DNA from: Cydia pomonella
Lineage: Eukaryota; Arthropoda; Insecta; Lepidoptera; Tortricidae
Direction: 5' to 3'
Assembly: GCF_033807575.1 (NCBI RefSeq)
Contig: NC_084717.1
Coordinates: 11,533,692 to 11,597,691 of the forward strand
Length of the DNA: 64,000 nucleotides
Shown: piece after piece, positions 19,574 through 30,896 of the stretch
How the letters are laid out: every line of letters starts with the position of its first letter
Position numbering within the stretch: the stretch's first letter is position 1
Translations under genes and position numbers: made by a program
Notes under the pieces: model-generated
What the model was told of the DNA's origin: nothing
Databases searched by the model: none
Seen by the model: only the letters and a program-made list of their open reading frames with translations

Positions 19574-22500
19574 AGCTGGCCCCCTTGGACCATCCTGGTC
19601 CAATGTCAGTGGGAGCGGGCAGAGCCTGTTGTAGGCCCTTCTCAGCGTCCCTGTGGTGGTGGTGACGTCAGCGACGCGGCTGACTCCGTCGTTGCCCGGG
19701 TAGACTGCGGTGACTCGCCCAAGCAGCCATCTGCTGGGGGGCAAGCGGTCGTCTTTGACGAGAACCATCTCGCCAAGCTTCAGCTGGCCTCCATCCCTGC
19801 GCCATTTGTTTCGGACCTGCAGTTCTGAAATGAATTCCTTATAATACCGATTCCAAAAATGCGCTTTTAGTGCTTCTATTCTCTGATATCTCGTTAGGGT
19901 ATGTATCGGCGAGTCTTGCACCAAGGGAGCAGGTATCATAGTGAGCGTTCGGCCTATCAAAAAATGCGCAGGGGTGAGAGGAGTAAGATCTGAGGGATCA
20001 GATGAAATAGGGGTTAAAGGCCTAGAATTAAGCAAAGCTTCAACTTGAACCAAAAATGTAACCATCTCTTCATAATCTAAGTGAGCCATTGAGGTAACTC
20101 GTTTTAAATGATGTTTTACCTGCTTAACTGCGCCCTCCGCCAAACCATTAAAATGTGGGCTATAAGCAGGACAAAATTTGAATTCTATTTCTATGAAACA
20201 AGTACCATTATCTGACAAAATGGTGGCTGGTTTGCCTCTGCGGGCTATGGATCTATTTAAAGCGGCAATAAAGCCCATGGCTGTCAAATCAGTGACGAGC
20301 TCCAAGTGTACCGCCCTCACTGCCAAACAAACAAAAACAACTATATATGCTTTCTTCGTTTGACAACCACGACCTTTTCTGCTCGCTATCAGGATTGGCC
20401 CAGCGTAGTCACAGGATGTGTTAGCAAATACATATTCGGACTGTACCCTTTGCAGTGGCAAGTTGCCCATAATTGGCTGATAAGTTTTACCCGAGTATCT
20501 TAAACATGTAATGCAGCTTTGTGAAGTCTGTCTGCAAAGGTTACGGCCGTTAATTATCCAGTACCTGTGACGTAATGTTGCTAGCATCAGCTGTGGTCCA
20601 GTGTGCATCAACATTCGATGGTAATGGTGTACTAATATTTTAGTGATGTGATGCGATGCATGTAATAAAATAGGGTGTTTTGTGTTATAATCGTAATATG
20701 AACTTGCAAGTCTACCGCCTACTCGCATAATTCCGAAAGTATCTACAAATGGATTAAATTTCAACAGAATATCTTTGTGAGAAAGTGGGCGCTTATTTAG
20801 CAAACGCGAGAGTTGCTCGCTAAATTTGTCAGTCTGCACTTGTTTGCACAACATTTGTAAAGACAGATTAAGCTCTGACACCTTTAATGGACCTGTATTC
20901 TTGTTTGTTACATTTTTACAGTTATGAACGAATCTATTCATGTATGCTACAATACGTTGCAATTTACAAAAGTTTGAGTATTTAGAGGTAAAATTATCCT
21001 CGCATTGTTCAGTTGAAACGTGACATTGTATTTTGACTTCAGGCAAATTTTCTAAAGGTAAGTTTTGAGGTTGAGTAGGCCATTGTATTTCCGTTTCATG
21101 AAGGAAGGGCGGTCCTTCCCACCACAAAAGTGAATTTTTGAGGTTTGATGCGCTCTGACCCCTACTACCTATGTCGGCAGGGTTCAAGGTTGTGGGTCTG
21201 GGTTTTAGATTTTCAGCTACAGAGAACAGCAGCTCATCAGATTGACATGACCAAAGTAAACCTAAGGTTTTCGAGTGATTTTCTGTGTCCAATTTAAATA
21301 GTTCATCGCTACTGTTGTCTGCAACTAAATTATCTAGTAATGATGGTGCATTTGAACGCCACTTTCTTAAATGAAAATGAGCACTTTCTAGTGTGTTAAT
21401 GACGCCTCTGCATGTTTCTAGCAGAGTGGCTTTGTCATCATTTCCTGAGATGTAGTCATCTACATAGAAATCGTGTAAGATTGTTTCACTTACATTTTTT
21501 TCTGCGCATTCTTGACCCAACTGTACAAGACATCTGGTGCGCTTGAATTTATGCTCTAATGCTTGAAATCGAAGTAATGCTTGTGTTTTAGAATCGCCCA
21601 AACATTCAGGAGATTCTTTTAATGGTATTGTGACAACAAACTTACCATCTGGGTGGCGGGTTGTTGATTGTGTAAATATGCGTTCGCATTCACTCTCACC
21701 TTTAGTGTGGATTTGTTGAGTGGATGGAACTGATTCTAGTTCAAAAAACTTGTCTAGTTTTGCATCGAGCTCAATGTTGTTGATTAGATTGCAATGGACT
21801 GTATAGGGTTGCTTTTGTTTCGAATTTTGTGTATGTATAGAACCTGCAACAAGCCATCCGAGTGTTGTTTCAACTAGGACGGGTTTTTTCTTGCCCAGGG
21901 ATATGTGATTATATGTAATGCACTCCCAAAAGAGTTCTGCACCCAGCAGCATCTGCACCTCGGATGGCTCGTGAAAGTTCGGGTCCGCTAGGTGGATGTG
22001 AGGGGGAATAGTGAACGAATCACAATTTAGTTTGGTGAATGGAATCATATCAGTGATCTCTTGGACAACGAAGCAATTGACTTCTGCTGTGTAGTCTTGC
22101 GTACGTGAAGTTATGGTTACATCACAATGTTCGGTGATGCTTGATCTTTTCTTTTCTAACCCTGTGACGGATATGCTAGTGGAATAAGTAGGTAATTTTA
22201 ATTTTGCTTGAAGATCTTTGGTAATGAAACTAGATATACTTCCGTTGTCCAAGAGAACTCTAACTTGGTGTGTGTGGCCATCATAGTCGCTGACGTTGAT
22301 GACAGCTGTAGATAACGGTACACGATGGCTACCGAACGTGGAGCATAAAGCAGCACTGTTTGTAATTTGTTGTGGAGCTTGTGTATGCTCTTTTAGAGTT
22401 GGTGATGCTACACAATCATTAGGTTTGGATGTGGAAGACTTAGGGTCTGCCTTTGCTTGATTGTTTATATGTAGCATGGTATTGTGTCTTTGTGTGCAAA

Positions 22501-23686
22501 GCCGGCATGAGCTCAGCCTGCAACGTTGTTCGTCATGTCCTGATCGCAAACAATTTGTGCAAAGATTTAATTGATTCACTTTATCAATGCGGGATTCAAC
22601 TGGCATTGTTTTAAACTTAGTACATTGATAAATTGAGTGATTATTTTTGCAAACAGGGCACTTATATTTATACTGAGTCTGATTTTGAGCATGGTTTACA
22701 AGAAATGATTTAGGACGATTGTGAGTAATGTCGCTGTGTCGACGTGGTTTATTTAGTGATTGTGCCTCCTCCATGGTTTCTAGCAAATCTGCGCGGTTTC
22801 TTAAGAAAGTGGTAAATTCCGTTAATGTTGGTAGTTTTTTAATATTATTGCGCTCGGTTTCCCAATCGCGCAAAGTGGCTGAATCGAGTTTGCTAGTTAC
22901 CATGTGGATTATGAGGATGTCCCAGTGCTCTGTGGGTAAATTAAGAGTCTTCAAAGCCCTGAGATTTTTATTGACTAAATCTATGGTATTTCGTAAGGCC
23001 CTTGAAGATTCTTGAAGCACGGGGTTTATGTTAAATAATGCATTTAAGTGATTATTTACCAATATTCTATCGTTTGTGTAACGTTCACAAAGCAAATCCC
23101 ACGCGACTTTATAGTTATCAGACGAGAACTCTAGTGATTTAATTACAAGTGAAGCACCGTCTTTCAATGAACTTCGCAAATAATGAAATTTGTGGATAAT
23201 TGGAATTGATTGATTATCGTGTATGAGAGATTTGTAGGTATCATGGTATTCTAACCAGTCCTGATAGCGCCCAGAAAAGGTAGGTAAATGAATTGTAGGT
23301 AATTTAATATTTGGCCCACCTGTGAGTGCAGTAACGACATTGGAACCCGTTACCAGATTGTCCTCAGGCGCCGCAGAAGCAGCACCAGCCGCGGTGTGCC
23401 TGCTGAGCAGTTCCTGCGCAGCAGCCAAGGCACCGAAGTAGCTTGTCTCGAAATTTTCCCGTTCTGTGTGCTCGTCACCTGGAATTTCCGTCAAATTTTC
23501 TATATCAGTTTGAACTGAATCAAAATCATTGTACATATCTTGGATTTTAATGAATCTGGTATTCAGCTCATGATTTTGCAAATTATTTAGCGTATGGCAT
23601 GACAAAAGAGGCTCTAAATATGATTTAAATATGGTAAGCTTTGATTTGAAAGAGGCACGTGTTTTTTTGAGATTTTTTAAATCCAT
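19568..23686 (-). CDS. BEL/Pao gag-pol polyprotein, lacking most of RT and RNase H
   Basis: One uninterrupted 1372-codon frame. Gag (DUF1759-like) covers about 125-310, starting PTIHLPTFSGRYQDW. Zinc knuckles are at about 343-406 (CPVCKNNHSIYQC; CTNC...H..RC). The aspartic protease has LLDNGS at 478-483. Reverse transcriptase is cut: ALEHKFK runs directly into TRCLVQLG at residue 716, so the palm with the first aspartate is gone while YVDD remains at 741-744. RNase H is missing between FSVAENL and TTLNPADIG (about 823-834). The integrase keeps an HHCC-like region (about 1019-1061), D1093, D1159 and E1184 but lacks a segment after SDNGTCF (about 1163). No junction shifts the frame. It cannot reverse-transcribe itself; trans-mobilisation is inferred. 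Confidence 0.85.
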   Translation of the reverse strand: MDLKNLKKTRASFKSKLTIFKSYLEPLLSCHTLNNLQNHELNTRFIKIQDMYNDFDSVQTDIENLTEIPGDEHTERENFETSYFGALAAAQELLSRHTAAGAASAAPEDNLVTGSNVVTALTGGPNIKLPTIHLPTFSGRYQDWLEYHDTYKSLIHDNQSIPIIHKFHYLRSSLKDGASLVIKSLEFSSDNYKVAWDLLCERYTNDRILVNNHLNALFNINPVLQESSRALRNTIDLVNKNLRALKTLNLPTEHWDILIIHMVTSKLDSATLRDWETERNNIKKLPTLTEFTTFLRNRADLLETMEEAQSLNKPRRHSDITHNRPKSFLVNHAQNQTQYKYKCPVCKNNHSIYQCTKFKTMPVESRIDKVNQLNLCTNCLRSGHDEQRCRLSSCRLCTQRHNTMLHINNQAKADPKSSTSKPNDCVASPTLKEHTQAPQQITNSAALCSTFGSHRVPLSTAVINVSDYDGHTHQVRVLLDNGSISSFITKDLQAKLKLPTYSTSISVTGLEKKRSSITEHCDVTITSRTQDYTAEVNCFVVQEITDMIPFTKLNCDSFTIPPHIHLADPNFHEPSEVQMLLGAELFWECITYNHISLGKKKPVLVETTLGWLVAGSIHTQNSKQKQPYTVHCNLINNIELDAKLDKFFELESVPSTQQIHTKGESECERIFTQSTTRHPDGKFVVTIPLKESPECLGDSKTQALLRFQALEHKFKRTRCLVQLGQECAEKNVSETILHDFYVDDYISGNDDKATLLETCRGVINTLESAHFHLRKWRSNAPSLLDNLVADNSSDELFKLDTENHSKTLGLLWSCQSDELLFSVAENLKPRPTTLNPADIGSRGQSASNLKNSLLWWEGPPFLHETEIQWPTQPQNLPLENLPEVKIQCHVSTEQCEDNFTSKYSNFCKLQRIVAYMNRFVHNCKNVTNKNTGPLKVSELNLSLQMLCKQVQTDKFSEQLSRLLNKRPLSHKDILLKFNPFVDTFGIMRVGGRLASSYYDYNTKHPILLHASHHITKILVHHYHRMLMHTGPQLMLATLRHRYWIINGRNLCRQTSQSCITCLRYSGKTYQPIMGNLPLQRVQSEYVFANTSCDYAGPILIASRKGRGCQTKKAYIVVFVCLAVRAVHLELVTDLTAMGFIAALNRSIARRGKPATILSDNGTCFIEIEFKFCPAYSPHFNGLAEGAVKQVKHHLKRVTSMAHLDYEEMVTFLVQVEALLNSRPLTPISSDPSDLTPLTPAHFLIGRTLTMIPAPLVQDSPIHTLTRYQRIEALKAHFWNRYYKEFISELQVRNKWRRDGGQLKLGEMVLVKDDRLPPSRWLLGRVTAVYPGNDGVSRVADVTTTTGTLRRAYNRLCPLPLTLDQDGPRGPAC

Positions 23687-24703
23687 TTTGGCAATGCGTG
23701 AAGTATTGAAAAAATCAAATTTTTAAAGAAAACAAAAGATTTGTGATAGAAAGTGAAAATTTAGTTAAAAGTTATAGAAATGGCGATAGAATTCAAATTT
23801 CCAGCTGCAATAGGAAAATGTGATTAGAAAGTGCTTAAATTAAAAAAAATGTGAAATAATATAGTGTGTGAAGCGATACGTAAATTTTGAAAATTTGCAA
23901 ATAGCACGCGTGCGAGAGGCAACGGCGTGGCGTGGCGTGGCGGAGGCAGGCAAGCAAGCGCGAACAATGACGGAAGCAGGTGTACACGTGCACGTGCACG
24001 CTGTAGCTCCGGCCCCGGCACGGCTTGGTTACGTGTAGGTACAAATACGAACACGTGCAGATTTCTGAAATATTCCAAGTAAATATTAAAATATAGCAAT
24101 GATGGCACACGGTTGGCACAAATGGTTGCAATACAATTAATTAGGCCTTGAAATGTGGTTACTAATTTTAAGCTAATTTTACGAAAACTGTAATAAAAAT
24201 ATCCAAAATATGAACGGGAATGTTAACCTTGATAAGAAAGCTTGTAAATTAAAAAGGAATATTAAAAAAAATATTACGATTTAACTAAGATGTAGACTGA
24301 TTAAGAGTTGGGTGACGTGAAACAGGAATGTGATTTTAGTAGCTAGAAGAGAATTAAATTGAAAATTAAAGAAATAAGTACCAAATAAAGGTGGTCAAAT
24401 TATACCTGCGCAATAAGAAATAAAATAGGAACGACTCACAAATAAACACTGCAAACCCTTTTCCTGGTATGTGGAGCCGTTCTTGGTTTGTGGAACCCTT
24501 TTCTGGTTTTGAATGTCTCGTTTCTTTATTCTCGGGCAGGACGATGACTTCACAAATTTCGCTTTATTGTAGTAGTTGTAGCTTAGGTTGGCTCGCGGTG
24601 ATTCACTCCGATGTTATAAAAATGGCGATTGTAGTCTCGGCCAGGCGCGCTATCTTCTTTGTGTTTGATGGACCTCGTCGAAACGGCGTCTTTAAAGTTG
24701 CTT

Positions 24704-24724
24704 TACGTCGAATCCGGCTCGAAA
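24704..24724 (-). promoter_or_regulatory. Primer-binding-like site
   Basis: On minus, TTTCGAGCCGGATTCGA follows the LTR end after two or three bases and is the complement of a tRNA T-arm/acceptor sequence (TCGAATCCGGCTCGAA). The bases that would pair with the terminal CCA are not present in the usual form. Confidence 0.5.
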
Positions 24725-24726
24725 CT

Positions 24727-24991
24727 TGTTGACGAAGGTTCGTAAATGATGAAGACGACACCAAAATGTACTTTAAAACCGTATATTGGTCTGAGCGATT
24801 AAATTACATAAAAAATAGGTACGTGTATCGCGAGCACTGATTAGCGGTGTGCGCGCGCGCTCTGGTCGAGAGCGCTGGAGGAATGAATGCCGGCGCGCGA
24901 TGAGGCGACGGGCCGGCGGTGGCGGCCCGCGGGGAGCGAGCGCGGGAGGCGGGGACCCGATCAGCGAGTCCGCGAGTGGGGCGCGTTAACA
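24727..24991 (-). repeat. BEL element 5' LTR
   Basis: 265 bp, matching 19309-19573 except at one visible position (ACACCAAAATG here, ACACCAAATTG there). Contains the transcription start region by family rule. Confidence 0.9.
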
Positions 24992-27900
24992 TTCGGTATT
25001 ACATAAAAATTACCTTTGACTTTGCAAATATTAAATAATTAGCTCAATCTCGAATGTATTAGGTATATCTTATGTTACAAACAATAACGTGAAATGAGTA
25101 CTGACTTTTAAAACTCAAACACGGCGGTGACGCGTTAAGGTTGACCTTTTTTTTAATTAACACAAATAAAAAAAATTCGGTAACACTTCTCCCTTCAGCC
25201 ATTTGCAAATCTGACAACAACACAGTATTGCTGTTCTAAAAAAAAGCGTTAAAACGGCTGCCAGACGTAAAAGGTAACTTTCTACCGAGTACTGCATGTT
25301 TATATTACCACGCGCGCCGGTGACACGAAAACTGATCACAAGATGTATGTTATTAAAATTGTTATAAAGTCGTTATATATCCATACAATTTTTAAACCGT
25401 ATTGTGGAATAGGTGTAAATGTTAACATTTGATATAAAATTCTCCCAAAAACACTTTCAAAGAAAAATAAAATATCATAAAATCCGAGGAAGTCACACTA
25501 CACGTTCCGTGACATTTAGAACTTCTTAATATGTTTCTAATAAATGCTCTTAGGATATTAGGTTGACATAAAACTAGAGGTAAATTACTAAGTATATTGA
25601 TATTTAGTTTACTTATTTTCTTAAAAATATATGCTATTCTTACAGGTAACACAATTGTTATTTTGACTGTTTTTAATTTAAGTTAATTTGTATTGTATTT
25701 TCGATTGTTTGTGATGTAATTATGGGTCTTTCACCTGAAATAAACGATTTCATAATATCGTTCCCCTGGCTTTGGTTCACTGTGATTTTCATTCCCGTGT
25801 GTTTTGATATAAAATGTATTCTTCATGGGCATGTACAATGTTAAATCATATGTCAAGTAAATGATTATTTACTTTCATGGATTAAGTAAAAATTATCGTA
25901 ATCATAACAGTTGATCAAAGACATACTTATTTCTTTTCCCCTGGTTCTCATTCCATGCCTTTGGACTGGGGTTTCAACTAAAATCAACGTGTGGTACTTC
26001 GTTCTATAGATCTTAAAAATAACATTAAGTTGCTAAGGGTGTTCTATGATTCAGTGTATTATTTTGGAACGAATTGTTCCGAAATTCATTGTCATTATGT
26101 CATTCCTTGTCATTCCCTTATCGGTTTTTTTCATTCCCTCGTCGCTTTTACATTCTTTTTATCGATTTTATTATTCCCCTGATAGGTAATAAATTGACCA
26201 AAATGTATGCCTATTCGATTGATGGGCTTATATTGAAATTATATTTAATAATCTGATTTCAAAGAACGACCCTTCAATGCCCGCCATAAGCTAATTGGTT
26301 GGCTAATGGTTTCAAGAGCATGGACAAATAAAGTATAGACTAACATTATCAACACAGAATCGCGTTCCTCTAAAATGAAAAGTTTGATCGGGATATCCAT
26401 AATTGCACAACGCGCTCTATTAGGAACTACTTTAATTATCAGACAGACAAGAGGTTGAAGCACCGAACCAAGTGTAATGAACTGATACTGCTGTTAAATG
26501 GCTATAGCAGTTGCCTAAACTTACAGGAAAGCAATTTTGTAAAGACATTGTTAGTAAGCGATTTTGCTAAGTATAAAACTTTAATCGTCTTTGTCAAGAC
26601 TAAGATATATTATTAAGGTATAAAAGTAGAGCGGTATAATTTTAAAATCTGAAAAAAAAAAGAAATTAAAAACAGTTTAAGTTCTAAGATGTACATTATC
26701 AAAAACCATCCTGTATATGTTAACATTATAGTATTTTTCAAACTCGATGGGTAGGGCGACAGGTGTTATCTCTATATAATTTTTAACCTGAAAAAGGCCA
26801 AATCTCGCAAAATCGTATTGAAACGACAGCTGTCAGCGTACCCATATAAAAAAAAATAGATAGCACCACACACGAGCTGAAGAGTTACATGCGCGTTGCC
26901 GACCCTAAACTCCCCCCCCCCCCCCCCTCGTTGAGCTCTGGCAACCTTACTCACCGGCAGGAACACAATACTTCCCCAGTTGGGCTCTGCTCTAGATCTG
27001 GAATGACATCCACTAACTGTGCCCTACCACACAAAGCGAGATGAAATTCACAATGCCCATACCTCTCTTATCACAATGCCCATCTCTCTCTTTGAACGGC
27101 AATTTTAAGAAAGGGACGATTCGGTACGTTTTTCTTATTGCTCCTTGTCAAGTAAAATCAAACTGAAAAGCATACTTACTTTACTCTTTGCTGAAAAGTC
27201 ATATTAGTCATTGACGTTTTGACAGTATCCTGTTAAATAAATTATGTGAATTGTTCTTAAGGCATGCGGATTACAAATCAGAGGTCGCTGGTTCAAACCC
27301 CGGCCCGTGCAAACGAGTTTTTTTTTCTAATAAACGTGTTGAATTTTTTAGTTTTTTTTTTATATAATAAGTATATTTGTTTTACATAAAGATTACCTAG
27401 GCTATACAAAAATTGGTATGAATAAAATAAAATTATTCGTGTCATTAAAATATGCTTTTAATACACATATTTAAAAGAATAACTTGATTTCTGTATAAGA
27501 CAGACAAGATTTACTTTTACAATAAAATAGAAAATAAGCAATATAGATATTATATAGGAACAAAAAAATAAAACAAAAAGTTACGATTAGATTCGATGGG
27601 TCTATAGATGACTCGCATTTTTTCTTTGGTGTCTACACGACCACACAGCTACCGATACATTACAGAAGCTGTCGAAATTTCCTTACCCGTTGTAATTGTT
27701 CAAAGAGTATTAGACTTTGACGTAGCTAAGCAAACACGCACACATGCGTAACGTATAAACCTGTAAAGATAGCTCCATTCGTAGTAGACCTCGGATTCCG
27801 TTACTAGTTAATAGAGCTACGACTCAACGTTTATTGGATATGTCGATTTTACGTAATTTGGAGCGCTGCGCGATTTGACATAGGTCTTACCTCTTTGAGG

Positions 27901-28430
27901 CACCACGGCCATCTAACATTACTGGCATAAAGGACGCATTTATGACTTTGACGCATGACAGAAAGAGAAGCCGAACTGCGTAAAATGGGCGTTTTCTGTT
28001 GAATTCATAAAATCAAAATCGAGAATAAATCCGTTTGTATAAGATAATAAGTTAATATTTAGTTGAATGATGTTTAAGACGAGATGAAAACCTTTACTTT
28101 AAAGTGGATTATGCTGGATGAAGATGTGTTTTCTAGTTGCACTGAGGTAAACACTAAAAATGTAGATGTAACTTTGGATTTATATTCTATCGAGAAAATT
28201 TTAAGCCTTTTTGTTTCGACTAGTATCATACCTCTTATCATATAGTCAAGATACATATATCCGAAAATCACGTCTGTTTGTTTCCGGGGTTAGCCACTGC
28301 CACGCTTCAAAGATCCCGTTATTTTTCGATGCAGGGCCTTAAATAAACAATGTTTCTCGTACTCAACCTGATCTTAAAACAGAATTATTAGTTCATAAAT
28401 TAATTAATTACTCTTAAAATATTATCATGC
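24992..28430. other. Gene-free stretch
   Basis: AT-rich, with no exon recognised. It contains repeated CATTCCC/CATTCCT motifs at 26090-26175, a run of 16 C at 26912-26927 and the tRNA-like piece at 27259-27330. Confidence 0.4.
27259..27330 (+). repeat. tRNA-like or SINE-head fragment with a B box
   Basis: Contains GGTCGCTGGTTCAAACCCCG, a good Pol III B box, followed by a T-run usable as a terminator. No A box or full cloverleaf could be built, so it is not called a tRNA gene. Confidence 0.45.
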
Positions 28431-28439
28431 TCATGCTGC

Positions 28440-28896
28440 AGATGATTAAATTGTGCTGTCGAAGGTGCCGGTTCCGTCGTGCGGTTGCGGGGCAAGTACA
28501 CAGCTCTGTGTACGTGGATACGCGTGCAGGACGCGGATCCACGTACACAGAGCTGTGTACTTGACGTGCAGGCAGGACAAGACGTGCGGGTTGGGCGGTT
28601 ATTGCGGAACGAGCGAGAAGGGCGGGACGGGCATAGCGGGCGGAAAGGGCGGCAAGAGAGGGACGTTCGGGTAGTCCAGGACTTGTGGGCAGTACTGAAT
28701 GCGTGGAGCGTATAGGGCTGGCAGAAGGAGAGGGAGACGAGGACAAATGAGAGGTGGAGAAGTGGGGTTGTTCGCTGAGCAAGGCCGCAGTAACGGTGGC
28801 GGTTGTTGGAACAACAACGAGATTTTCAGCAGTGGCAGAAAACGTGCTGCCAGCCACACTGTTCCCAGCACCCGAAAACTCAACGTAGTCGTCAAT
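28440..28896 (-). pseudogene. Central exon of the Myb-like gene, with an inserted palindrome
   Basis: Opens after an acceptor (CATTGCCTCAG) and reads IDDYVEFSGAGNSVAGSTFS, then a low-complexity serine/proline/alanine-rich stretch (SSSPSPSASPIR and following) that stays open to about 28414. Such linkers follow the Myb/SANT domain in lepidopteran zeste-like Harbinger proteins (family knowledge). A 71 bp perfect palindrome (28493-28563) lies near its 3' end, and a clear donor was not found. The assignment rests on strand, splice site and composition only. Confidence 0.4.
28493..28563. repeat. Perfect palindrome with 27 bp arms
   Basis: CAAGTACACAGCTCTGTGTA and on to CGTGGAT, repeated in reverse complement after a 17 bp loop. 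Each arm itself contains the stem GTACACAG / CTGTGTAC. It is inserted in the exon-like block at 28440-28896. Confidence 0.85.
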
Positions 28897-29329
28897 CTGA
28901 GGCAATGAGCACATGCAAGTTTAAAATATTTGTTATAAGAATGAAAACAAGCAAAAGATTGTAAAAACTTTTACCCGACTATGATTTTTTTCTTAACTAA
29001 AGCACCTCTTCCTTGTCCAAAGTCAGTTAAATATTATTATGTAGTCTATGTCACCCCATAAAAATGAACCTATAAACACCTCATTCACCAAAATTGATTA
29101 GTAATTTATACACAACAAAAACATACCGGCATATATACGGCATCCATACGTAGACTGCTAAAATCATAACCCTTCCCATTCTCATAGTCGGGTAAAAATA
29201 ATTCCGGTTAAACCAAACCAAAAACTTAAAAAGTAAATATATCTGAAAATGCTAGCTTCTGCAAGGGTGTCGCCAGCGGGGAGCAGGTGCCCACCTAGAG
29301 AATAAAATCTGTTGTCATTTATACATGAT

Positions 29330-29459
29330 TAGCCGGGTCCACACAGAGCGAGCATACGCGTGAGGCAATATTCTCACGCACAAACTGGCCAGTGTAGACG
29401 TGCGCTCGGGCAAGGAAAACGCACGCGCCTCCTCGGTCGCTCTGTGTGGACTCGGCTAT
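29330..29459. mobile_element. MITE of the TAGCCGGGTCCACACAGAGCGA family, copy 2
   Basis: Inverted ends TAGCCGGGTCCACACAGAGC / GCTCTGTGTGGACTCGGCTA enclose a shorter version of the copy at 16005-16154, sharing GCGTGAGG and GGCCAGTGTAGACGTGC. Confidence 0.75.
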
Positions 29460-29564
29460 ATAAATTCAACAATATTTATACCCATAGTCATAACTGCATG
29501 CGATTATGGCAAAATTAATACACTAACTATACTTATTAATAGTATTAAAACAGCTTTTACAGTA

Positions 29565-29662
29565 CAGTCAGCGTCAAATACTTTGTAGCAACCAAAGTAA
29601 CCAAATAGTTCGGTACACCATATATTTAGTATGGTGTACTACGAAGTATTTGACGCTGACTG
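29565..29662. mobile_element. TA-flanked palindromic MITE (CAGTCAGCGTC family), copy 2
   Basis: 98 bp, with ends CAGTCAGCGTCAAATACTTT / CGAAGTATTTGACGCTGACTG and TA on both sides (29563-29564, 29663-29664). It is shorter than copy 1 at 1806-1930 because part of the right arm is missing. Confidence 0.85.
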
Positions 29663-29856
29663 TACATATGGTACTACTTTACCGCACTAGTGCGAAAATT
29701 ACCATATTACGTTACTGTGTCAAACATTTAAAGGGTACCTTATGTACTGTAAAACGTTGTACGATACATGTGCGAATAGGTAATTCGCAACTCGTGTCAA
29801 TTTAAAACACTCCCTTCAGTCGTGTTTTAATTTATCGCCACTCGTTTCAAATTTTC
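29663..29856. repeat. Dispersed repeat (TTTACCGCACTAGTGCG family), copy 3, left part
   Basis: Matches 8941-9165 up to CGCCACTCGTTTC. It is interrupted by a LINE fragment and resumes at 30897. Confidence 0.75.
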
Positions 29857-30896
29857 TGACTTGTTATTATATGCCGATACTAAAATATACACCATTATTA
29901 AATCAAGTGATGATTGTATGAAACTTCAAGCTGATCTTGATAGACTGAGTTTATATTGTTCTATGAATGAACTGTACTTGAATGTCGAAAAATGCTGTGC
30001 CATTACATTTACAAGAAAACGCAATAAGATAGAGTATAATTATTCATTAAACAACAAAAATTTAAGGGTTGTGTCTGAAGTGAAGGACCTAGGGTTAAAT
30101 CTTGATAGCGAACTACAATTTATTTCACATATTGACAAAATTTCAGCAAAAGCATACAGAATGTTGGGATTCATTTTCCGACAAAGCAGGGATTTTACAA
30201 ACCCTAAGACTCTGCAACTTCTCTTTAACGCATTTGTTAGGTCCAACTTAGAATACGCTACTACAGTCTGGAATCCTCATTTCAATGTTCACATTAACAC
30301 AATTCAAAAAATTCAGAACAAATTTATCAGAACAATGAAATTTAATATAAATTTAAATCTTTTTGCCCTGACAATTTCTCTCTTCAACCCCGTAGAGAAA
30401 TTCGAGATCAGATATTTTTGTTCAAAATCATACATGGCCTTATTGATTCTCCCAATCTTTTGTCTAAAATTTCAATTCGATGTCCTGATCGGCGAACTCG
30501 CTCCACAAACCTATTTGCAATTAACTTTGGTCGTACTACATATGCAAGAAATAAGTTCTTAGCTAGAGCGTGTAGAACTTATAATGAAATTTTTTCTGAT
30601 ATTGATATATTCCATTTATCATTACAACAGTTTGTTTCTGTAATAAAATGTACAGCTAATAATAATATTGATTAGTTACTATATTTCAGCATACTTGCCA
30701 ATTTGTTAATATTGTTTTCAACAGTTTGAGTTATTTGAGTTTTGCATGTTTTGATATTAATGTTAATTTCTGAGCAACATAATTGTTATTACTCATTAGT
30801 GGAAACTGTTTGGCTTGTGGATGTGTAATCTGATTAACTATGTGTGTTGTTTTTGCCTGTTTGTTTCCCAAAGGTTTAATTAAATAAATAAATTAA
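29857..30896 (+). pseudogene. 5'-truncated LINE (reverse transcriptase C-terminal half), frameshifted
   Basis: Begins inside the reverse transcriptase at LLLYADTKIYTI, where one aspartate codon of the YADD motif is missing. It continues through LNVEKCCAITF, VKDLGLNLD and VRSNLEYATTVWNPHF, and shifts frame near 30380 into RREIRDQIFLFKIIHGLID to a stop at 30675. The 3' UTR ends in (TAAA)n near 30890. It interrupts the dispersed repeat at 29663-31090. It is a different family from the two long LINEs. Confidence 0.8.

Larger units (their letters stand above)
19309..24991 (-). mobile_element. Young BEL/Pao LTR retrotransposon with internal in-frame deletions
   Basis: Two 265 bp LTRs (TGTTGACGAAGG...GCGCGTTAACA) bound a 5.15 kb interior, and the insertion is flanked by TTCGG at 19304-19308 and 24992-24996. 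The LTRs differ by one substitution that I can see. Coding is on the minus strand with a leader of about 1 kb. Just inside the 5' LTR a stretch at 24704-24724 matches the complement of a tRNA T-arm and acceptor stem (primer-binding-like). A purine-rich AAGGGGG at about 19579-19585 precedes the 3' LTR. The element lies in what looks like a large intron of the Myb-like gene. Confidence 0.9.

Noticed and set aside
19386..19574. 62-codon frame in both BEL LTRs
   Set aside because: It lies in GC-rich LTR sequence, is repeated only because the LTRs are, and matches no BEL product.
27259..27330. tRNA gene
   Set aside because: A good B box and a T-run are present, but no acceptor stem or A box can be built.
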